A stretch of 64,000 nt of DNA from Azomonas macrocytogenes. Its GTDB lineage: Bacteria; Pseudomonadota; Gammaproteobacteria; Pseudomonadales; Pseudomonadaceae. The notes under the pieces are model-generated. The model had not been told where the DNA came from. It made no database searches and worked only from the letters and a program-made list of their open reading frames with translations. The translations under genes and the position numbers were made by a program. The stretch is taken from positions 158,326 through 222,325 of the forward strand of contig NZ_JACHXI010000006.1 in assembly GCF_014191985.1 (NCBI RefSeq). The letters are read 5' to 3'. Below are positions 58,515 through 64,000 of the stretch, piece by piece (position 1 is the first letter of the stretch; each line of letters opens with the position of its first letter).

Positions 58515-60302
58515 ATGAACGCACCCGCTCCGAATTCCGCTCAAACTTCTTTGCTGCCCAGTCGGCCGCTGGCATTCCTCTGGTTCTACGTACGCAAGCG
58601 CCCCTGGCATTTCGGCGGGCTGCTGTTGCTGATTTGCGGCGCTGCATTTTCGGCGGTAGCAGTGCAATACGGCATGAAACTGCTGGTCGATGCCATGGCC
58701 GGCGAGCGCGACAGTGCCGATGTATGGACGCCGCTGACGCTGTTCCTCGGCCTGATCGTGCTGGAAAACCTGTTCTGGCGTGTCGGCGGCTGGCTGGGCT
58801 GTCGCTGCATCGTTGCCAGTTGCATGGATTTGCGCGTCGACCTGTTCCGCCATCTCACCGGTCATCCCATGCGCTATTTCAACGAACATTTCGCCGGTTC
58901 GCTGGGGAGCCGCATTTCGGCGGTGGGCAAGGCGGCAGAAGTCGTTTACGCCAGCATGACCTGGCGGATCATGCCGCCGGTGGTGGATTTTTTCGGGGCG
59001 CTGGTCGTGCTGCTGACGGTGGACTGGCGAATGGCGCTGGCGCTGGTCGTGTTTGTCAGCCTGATCGCTTCGCTGGTCACGCTTTTCGGCGTGCGTGGGC
59101 GCATGCGGCACCAACTGTACGCTGCGCAGGCCGCCCGCGTCGGTGGCGAACTGGTGGATGCGGTGTCCAATGTCTGGACTATCAAGGCGTTCGCCGCGCG
59201 CGAGCGGGAAAGCCTGCGCCTGGCCCGGGAGATCGGCCACGAGGCGCAGGCGCACCGCAGCAGTTGGATGTATCTGGAGCGGATGCGCTTTCTGCACGAT
59301 ATGTGCCTGGCCGTGATGGCTGGCGGCATGCTGGTCTGGGCCATTCTGCGCTGGCGCCAGGGCCTGGCGACGCCGGGTGATGTGGTGCTGGTCAGCGCGC
59401 TCACGTTCCGCATCCTGCATGGTTCGCGCGAGCTGGCCCTGGCGCTGGTGGAGAGTACCCAGCAGCTCGGGGCGATCGCCGATACCCTGCGCATCATCAA
59501 TCAACCGCATGCGCTGGACGATGCTTCGATCCATCTGGAGCACGGGGCGGGGCGTATCGATTTCGAGGATGTCGGTTACCGCTATCCCGACCGGCGCCAG
59601 GTTTTCGAGCATTTCGCCCTGCATATTCCGGCCGGGCAGAAGGTCGGCATCGTCGGGACGTCCGGGGCCGGCAAGTCCACCTTGATCAGCCTGCTGCAGC
59701 GGCTGGACGATGTGCAAAGCGGGCGCATTCTGATCGATGGCCAGGATATCCGCAGTGTCAGCCAGGACAGCCTGCGCGAACGGATCGCGGTGGTTCCGCA
59801 GGAAACCGCGCTGTTCAACCGCAGTATTCGCGAGAACATCCGCTATGGCCGTCCGCAGGCCTCCGATGAGGAGGTCGAGGTGGCCGCCCGCCATGCCTAT
59901 TGCGATACCTTTATCCGTGAATTGCCGCAGGGCTACGACACTCTGGTGGGCGAGCGCGGCGTGATGCTGTCCGGCGGCCAGCGCCAACGTCTGGGGATCG
60001 CCCGGGCGTTTCTCAAGGATGCGCCGATTCTGATTCTCGATGAGGCCACCTCGGCGCTGGATACCCATTCCGAACTGGAAATCCAGGCCGCGCTCAATGA
60101 TCTGGTCCTGGGGCGCACGGTACTGGCCGTGGCGCATCGGCTGTCGACGCTGTCCGGCTTCGACCGTATCGTGGTGCTGAGCCACGGGCGGATCGCCGAA
60201 GATGGCCCGCCGCAAGAGCTGCGCAGCCGATCGGGTGGGGTTTTCGGGGGGCTGTGGCGGTTGCAGGCCGACAGTTTCGGCCAGGGTGGCGAGCCGGTCT
60301 GA
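58515..60302 (+). CDS. ABC exporter, fused permease and ATPase
   Basis: A 595-residue half-transporter of the MsbA/ABCB type. The N-terminal part (about 20-320) carries six membrane helices, the C-terminal part an ATPase with Walker A GTSGAGKSTL, signature LSGGQRQRLGIAR, Walker B ILILDEATSALD and H-loop AVAHRLSTL. Intracellular coupling helices appear as HFAGSLGSRISAVGKAAE. It probably homodimerises to export a lipid or other hydrophobic compound. Nothing nearby identifies the substrate. Confidence 0.9.
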   Translation: MNAPAPNSAQTSLLPSRPLAFLWFYVRKRPWHFGGLLLLICGAAFSAVAVQYGMKLLVDAMAGERDSADVWTPLTLFLGLIVLENLFWRVGGWLGCRCIVASCMDLRVDLFRHLTGHPMRYFNEHFAGSLGSRISAVGKAAEVVYASMTWRIMPPVVDFFGALVVLLTVDWRMALALVVFVSLIASLVTLFGVRGRMRHQLYAAQAARVGGELVDAVSNVWTIKAFAARERESLRLAREIGHEAQAHRSSWMYLERMRFLHDMCLAVMAGGMLVWAILRWRQGLATPGDVVLVSALTFRILHGSRELALALVESTQQLGAIADTLRIINQPHALDDASIHLEHGAGRIDFEDVGYRYPDRRQVFEHFALHIPAGQKVGIVGTSGAGKSTLISLLQRLDDVQSGRILIDGQDIRSVSQDSLRERIAVVPQETALFNRSIRENIRYGRPQASDEEVEVAARHAYCDTFIRELPQGYDTLVGERGVMLSGGQRQRLGIARAFLKDAPILILDEATSALDTHSELEIQAALNDLVLGRTVLAVAHRLSTLSGFDRIVVLSHGRIAEDGPPQELRSRSGGVFGGLWRLQADSFGQGGEPV

Positions 60303-60347
60303 AAGCAGAGCTTGCCTTCAGCAAAGCAACACTGGCACACCTCTTAG

Positions 60348-61646
60348 TCAGTGGGCGCTGCTGGCACTCTGCCGGGGAACCTCGGCGAGCAGTTTGCGAT
60401 CGAGGCGCAGCATACGGGCTTCGCGAACGTCGAACAGGGTGCCGGGCTCCTGGCCTTCCGGGAGCCTGAGCAGTTGGCCGGCCAGGTTGAGCACCAGGGC
60501 TTCCGGAACGACGACGCCGTTCCAGAAGGAATAATAGGCGCCGATCAGTTGCCGCAGGTTGATGGGCAGCCGCCAGTGGGCGCGCAGGGCCGAACCGAAG
60601 CTGGCCCCGCGCCGTTCGATTATGTCGTTCCGTTGCGCTTCATCCAGCTCGCCGCCCTGGTCCTGCCACTTTTGCAGGTAGTGCAGGAGCACCAGTTCGC
60701 CCAGGTTGTGCAGCAAGCCTGCGGTGTAGCAGAGCTCGGCATCGAGCTTCAACTGCTTGGCCAGCCAGGCCGACGTTTGCGCCACCTGTATGGCTTGCTG
60801 GGTAAAGCCGCGGGCCTTGTCGGCCAGGCGGTGGTCGGCCAGCCTGGCGTGCTCTTCGAGAGTGGCCGAGAGAATCAGATTGAGGGTGCGTTTGATGCCG
60901 AGTCGTGCAAGGGCCTGGGGCAAGGTCGTGCATGGCGTGGCGGTATAGTAGACCGCGCTATTGGCCGCGTGGATCAGGTATGCCGTGATGTGCGGGTTTT
61001 GTTTGTAGATCTTCTCCAGGTCGTGTAGGTCATATTCGCCTGCTTGCAGGCATTGCGCCGTGGCGCTACGGATTTCCTCCAGGATCGGAGCCTTGCCGGG
61101 GGCTTCGCGCAGTTGTTCGAGAAAGTCGTCCAGCCGCTCCTGTTGCTGGCGAGGTGGCACCGGGGTATCCGTGGCCAGCAATTTGCCCAGGCGCTTGCGC
61201 AAATCGTCACGATCCAGTGGTTTGCTCAAGTATGCCGCTGGGTGCAGGGGTTGTGCGGCTCGCACATTGGCTGCGCTGGCTTTGCCATCGAGCAGGATGC
61301 AGGGCAGTCGCTGGGTCGGGCCATGGCCGCGCAGTTCGCGAAGCAGGCTCAGTCCGTCGAGGGTGGCAATGGCAACATCCGCGATGAGCAGGTCCGGCGT
61401 CTGGCGCTTGCAGGCGGTCAGTACCTTGCGACCGTCGTCCATGGCGATAGCGCGGGCGTCCGGTCGCACCTCGGCCACGATTCGGGCAAGCAGATCGGCA
61501 ATTTCCGGGTCGTTGTCGGCGATGATGATCAATGGAGCGCTTGCGGAGGGTGGCACGTCGGCTTGACCTGCAGATGGGAATGTTTCTTGATAATTGAAGT
61601 ATAGCTTTTTGTCGACTTGTTCTGGACTGCGCTCCCGCGGAAACAT
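60348..61646 (-). CDS. Receiver-HDOD two-domain protein
   Basis: A 432-residue cytoplasmic protein. A response-regulator receiver (about 37-160) shows IIIADNDPEIADLLARI, phospho-acceptor Asp in DLLIADVAIATLDGL and a Lys near YLSKPLD. An HDOD domain (about 190-400), related to HD phosphohydrolases but lacking the HD ligands, follows: ITAYLIHAANSAVYY, LGIKRTLNLILSATLEEHA, YTAGLLHNLGELVL. HDOD proteins act in signalling and motility-related control. No cognate histidine kinase is adjacent. Convergent with the ABC exporter. Confidence 0.87.
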   Translation of the reverse strand: MFPRERSPEQVDKKLYFNYQETFPSAGQADVPPSASAPLIIIADNDPEIADLLARIVAEVRPDARAIAMDDGRKVLTACKRQTPDLLIADVAIATLDGLSLLRELRGHGPTQRLPCILLDGKASAANVRAAQPLHPAAYLSKPLDRDDLRKRLGKLLATDTPVPPRQQQERLDDFLEQLREAPGKAPILEEIRSATAQCLQAGEYDLHDLEKIYKQNPHITAYLIHAANSAVYYTATPCTTLPQALARLGIKRTLNLILSATLEEHARLADHRLADKARGFTQQAIQVAQTSAWLAKQLKLDAELCYTAGLLHNLGELVLLHYLQKWQDQGGELDEAQRNDIIERRGASFGSALRAHWRLPINLRQLIGAYYSFWNGVVVPEALVLNLAGQLLRLPEGQEPGTLFDVREARMLRLDRKLLAEVPRQSASSAH

Positions 61647-61781
61647 GCAGCGATATGTTGCTGCAATGCCGAAACCCTGTTCCTCAGTAGCCGACCGGCA
61701 GCAGCGCTGATTTTTCCCGCGCGGCAGTATTAACGGCCATAAAGGTTCATGATCGACTTATTACCCCAGAAGGAAACAGAG

Positions 61782-62150
61782 ATGAATTTCAGAAGTCGCA
61801 AGATGGTTAAGGGCGAAGATCTCAACGGTGCCGGTAATCTCTTCGGTGGCCGGGCGCTGGCCTGGATCGATGAAGAAGCCGCGATTTTCGCCCATTGCCA
61901 ACTGAAAACCGAAAGACTGGTCACCAAGGCGATGTCGGTCATCAACTTCAAATCGCCGGCCAGGCAGGGCGATATCATCGAGATCGGCTGCGCCGTGGTG
62001 CGCCTGGGCAATTCCTCGATCACCATTCGTTGCACCATGCGCAACAAGACCACCCACCATGAAATCGTCACGGTCGAGGAAATGGTGTTCGTCAACCTGG
62101 ACGAGCACGGCAAGCCGGCCCCGCATGGCATTACCCAAGCGACCGAATGA
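61782..62150 (+). CDS. Acyl-CoA thioesterase, hotdog fold (YciA-like)
   Basis: A 122-residue single-hotdog protein. The catalytic-region motif is GNLFGGRALAWIDEEAAIFA (Asn/Asp pair of YciA-type acyl-CoA hydrolases), with the central strand KAMSVINFKSPARQGDIIEI. The start at 61782 follows AAGGAAAC at proper spacing. Short relative to some YciA members. It probably hydrolyses medium or long acyl-CoAs. Confidence 0.87.
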   Translation: MNFRSRKMVKGEDLNGAGNLFGGRALAWIDEEAAIFAHCQLKTERLVTKAMSVINFKSPARQGDIIEIGCAVVRLGNSSITIRCTMRNKTTHHEIVTVEEMVFVNLDEHGKPAPHGITQATE

Positions 62151-62177
62151 GGCAGACAACGGTGTGGCCCGAATTCG

Positions 62178-62218
62178 CCGCAGCAGGCGGACCGAGTCAT
62201 GCGGCCTGCCTGCTGCGG
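62178..62218. terminator. Hairpin between the convergent thioesterase and LysR genes
   Basis: CCGCAGCAGGC at 62178-62188 pairs exactly with GCCTGCTGCGG at 62208-62218 (11-bp stem, 19-nt loop). It lies 28 nt after the thioesterase stop and 47 nt before the end of the minus-strand LysR gene. No strong T-run; a weak or bidirectional terminator. Confidence 0.55.
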
Positions 62219-62264
62219 TGATTGCTGCTTACGGCCTGTAGCGAGCCCGGACGCCGGACAAGGC

Positions 62265-63158
62265 TCAAGCTTGACGGCCGAACAACTCGGCCAGCCAATC
62301 GACGAAGACCCTGACACGCGAGGACAGTTGCCGATGAGGCGGATAAGCCGCCGACAAGGGCAGCGGTGGAGGCCGGCAAGCGGGCAGCACTTCGCACAAG
62401 CGACCTTCTGCCAGCTGTGCCGAGACGTAAAGCGGTGCCTGGATCAAGCCAAGTCCTGCTTCGCAAGCTGCCACGTAAGCGCTGGCGCCGTTGACGGAAA
62501 CCTGCCCGGGCAGCTCGCGGATGACCCGCTCGGCATCCACTTGAAACTCCAGGGGAAACTGCCGGCCGGTGGCGCCAGAAATATAATTCACGGCGCAGTG
62601 CCCTTCGAGCTGTCCGATCGTTCTCGGTATGCCGTGTTTCTCCAGGTATCCGGGGCTCGCGCAAGTGACCTGGGCGAGTTTGGTCAAGGGGCGGGCGACC
62701 AGGCTTTCATCCAGCACAGCGCCGGCGCGGAGCACACAGTCCACGCCTTCTCGGATCAAGTCGATCGGCCGGTCGTTACTGCTGATGATCAATTCGATGC
62801 CCGGATAGCGCTCGCAGAATTGCGGTAGCGACGGCATGACCAGCAATCTGCTGATTGAACCGGGCAGGTCCACCCGCAGCTTTCCCTGAGGATTTTTACG
62901 CGTCTGCGAAAAGAACGCTTCCGTTTCGTCCAGATCGGCCAAAAGGCGCACACACCGTTCGTAATAGGCCATGCCGTCCCGCGTCGGCGTTACCTGGCGC
63001 GTGGTTCTCTGCAGTAACTGTACGCCCAGATGGGCTTCGAGCTGCTTGATCAGGGTCGTGACTGTCGCTGGTGAAAGTTGCAGGCTTTCGCCTGCCCTGG
63101 CAAAACCCTGCAATTCGATAATCCGGGTGAAGACCCGCATGGCAAATAGTCGATCCAT
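62265..63158 (-). CDS. LysR-family regulator (CrgA-like)
   Basis: A 297-residue LysR protein with MDRLFAMRVFTRIIELQGFA at the winged helix-turn-helix start and SPATVTTLIKQLEAHLG as recognition helix. The effector domain follows the CrgA/PtxR-like subgroup that begins GKLRVDLPGSI. It is divergent from the aldo/keto reductase, its probable target, across 112 nt holding an ATTTG-N7-CAAAT dyad. Confidence 0.9.
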   Translation of the reverse strand: MDRLFAMRVFTRIIELQGFARAGESLQLSPATVTTLIKQLEAHLGVQLLQRTTRQVTPTRDGMAYYERCVRLLADLDETEAFFSQTRKNPQGKLRVDLPGSISRLLVMPSLPQFCERYPGIELIISSNDRPIDLIREGVDCVLRAGAVLDESLVARPLTKLAQVTCASPGYLEKHGIPRTIGQLEGHCAVNYISGATGRQFPLEFQVDAERVIRELPGQVSVNGASAYVAACEAGLGLIQAPLYVSAQLAEGRLCEVLPACRPPPLPLSAAYPPHRQLSSRVRVFVDWLAELFGRQA

Positions 63159-63164
63159 GAACTT

Positions 63165-63181
63165 ATTTGGAAATTACAAAT
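63165..63181. promoter_or_regulatory. LysR-type dyad in the lysR/aldo-keto reductase gap
   Basis: ATTTG-N7-CAAAT is an exact 5-bp-arm inverted repeat with the T-N11-A geometry preferred by LysR regulators. It lies seven bases upstream of the LysR start, where autoregulation and divergent activation usually occur. Confidence 0.55.
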
Positions 63182-63270
63182 AGTGAATGCAGTTTTACCG
63201 CATTTATCTTTGAAGATTAAATAAACAGACTCGCCAAGGTTATCCAACGAGATTGAGCGAGGGGCAGCAT

Positions 63271-63905
63271 ATGAAAACGCGCCAACTGGGTCGCAACGGC
63301 CCGCAGGTTTCCGCAATCGGCTTGGGCTGCATGGGCATGAGCGACTTCTATGGCACTGACCGCGATGATAGAGAGTCGACCGCGACCCTGCATCGCGCAC
63401 TCGAACTGGGGCTGAATTTTTTCGATACCGCGGATATGTACGGCCCCCATACCAATGAGGAACTGGTCGGCAAAGCCATCCGTGGCAAGCGCGAGCAGGT
63501 GTTCCTGGCCAGCAAGTTCGGCATTGTCCGGTCTGCCGATCCAGCGGCGCGGGGCACCAATGGTCGTCCCGACTATGTCCGCCAGGCCATCGAGGGCAGC
63601 TTGAAGCGTCTTGGCGTAGACCATCTGGATCTGTATTACCTGCATCGAGTCGATCCGCAGGTGCCTATTGAAGAGACCGTCGGCGCGATGGCCGATCTGG
63701 TACACGCCGGCAAGGTCCGTTATCTCGGCCTGAGCGAAGCGTCCGCCGCCACCCTTGAGCGGGTTCACAAGGTCCATCCGATCAATGCCTTGCAAACCGA
63801 ATATTCCCTGTGGACGCGTGACCCGGAAGCGGAAGCGAATGGCAGCTTGGCAACCTGCCGCCGCCTGGGGATTGGCTTCGTCCCTTACAGCCCATTGGGA
63901 CGAGG
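63271..63905 (+). pseudogene. Aldo/keto reductase, interrupted after about 212 codons
   Basis: The protein begins [22 protein letters not shown], with the AKR catalytic Asp/Tyr segment [18 protein letters not shown], Lys in LASKFG and His in YYLHRVDP. It proceeds normally to [10 protein letters not shown], the conserved point before the FLTG motif, and there similarity ends abruptly. The frame stays open to the window edge but encodes unrelated residues. The break coincides with TGAACC, as expected for an insertion-sequence end, so the gene is probably disrupted rather than naturally short. It is divergent from a LysR gene. Confidence 0.72.
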
Positions 63906-64000
63906 TGAACCTGCCCCACCAGAGCGGACGCCAGGAAGCGATACTTTGATCGCAACCTGGAGGTTCCCATGCAACGTATTACCCGTCGTCGCTACACCGA
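63906..64000 (+). mobile_element. Possible left end of an IS3-like insertion sequence (continues beyond window)
   Basis: The point where the aldo/keto reductase breaks begins TGAACCTGCCCC, resembling the TG-starting ends of IS3-group elements. At 63969, 63 nt inside, an ATG with GGAGG six bases upstream starts [10 protein letters not shown] in a different frame; basic RRxYT openings are common in IS3 OrfA transposases. The spacing of end to start fits such elements. Only 95 nt are visible, so this remains an inference. Confidence 0.45.

Noticed and set aside
58257..60215. Minus-strand 652-codon open frame opposite the ABC exporter
   Set aside because: The plus strand carries all ABC motifs in order; the minus frame has low-complexity Arg/Gln/His composition.

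Overview
The window reads as a high-GC gammaproteobacterial chromosome of the Pseudomonas/Azotobacter lineage. Several gene neighbourhoods support this: xerC–DUF484–dapF–lysA–lptM with divergent cyaY at the left edge, trpBA divergent from the LysR-type regulator trpI, the kguE-K-T-D operon with its LacI regulator ptxS and exact PtxS-type operators, rep helicase, and a Pseudomonas-type short LOV photoreceptor beside a MerR/LitR-type regulator. No rRNA, tRNA or CRISPR array was seen.

Layout. 1-5033: housekeeping genes (xerC, DUF484, dapF, lysA, lptM, cyaY, a DedA protein). 5034-18300: an accessory locus that looks dedicated to a sulfur compound. It holds an OprD-type porin, a LysR regulator, and a tightly overlapping operon of a solute-binding protein, FAD-linked 2-hydroxyacid dehydrogenase, aminotransferase, two ABC permeases, ABC ATPase, thiol-dioxygenase-like cupin, YfcG-like glutathione transferase, four-domain rhodanese and cystathionine-beta-lyase-like enzyme. 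The porin and the operon sit behind two near-equal-length, AT-rich, visibly homologous promoter modules. The locus also carries a decayed transposase start, heptanucleotide tandem repeats and, at its right border, a frameshifted alpha/beta-hydrolase.

18921-26492: a DODA-type dioxygenase and a copper/silver efflux operon (small His/Cys-rich protein, CusC-, CusB-, CusA- and CusF-like). 26820-34624: a glycine-zipper protein, then a light-response cluster (SDR, short LOV protein, MerR/LitR-like regulator, ferrochelatase, TIGR01777 epimerase, FAD oxidoreductase, DUF523/DUF1722 protein) that lacks the photolyase usually found with it. 34832-42851: an OPT transporter, a two-gene unit of apparently exported proteins (cupin, Rossmann reductase) behind a PtxS-like site, rep, a membrane diguanylate cyclase and a Dps-like protein.

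42939-54591: cardiolipin synthase, a beta-propeller protein, the 2-ketogluconate operon with ptxS, a NUDIX hydrolase, a MscS channel and a Gfo/Idh/MocA oxidoreductase. 54932-64000: trpBA/trpI, a small membrane protein, an ABC exporter, a receiver-HDOD protein, a thioesterase, a LysR regulator, and an aldo/keto reductase that appears interrupted near the right edge by the left end of an insertion sequence.

The best candidate for an undescribed system is the sulfur-compound locus with its paired promoter modules. The light cluster (shared TTGTAC motif, missing photolyase) and the PtxS-like site upstream of the exported cupin come next.
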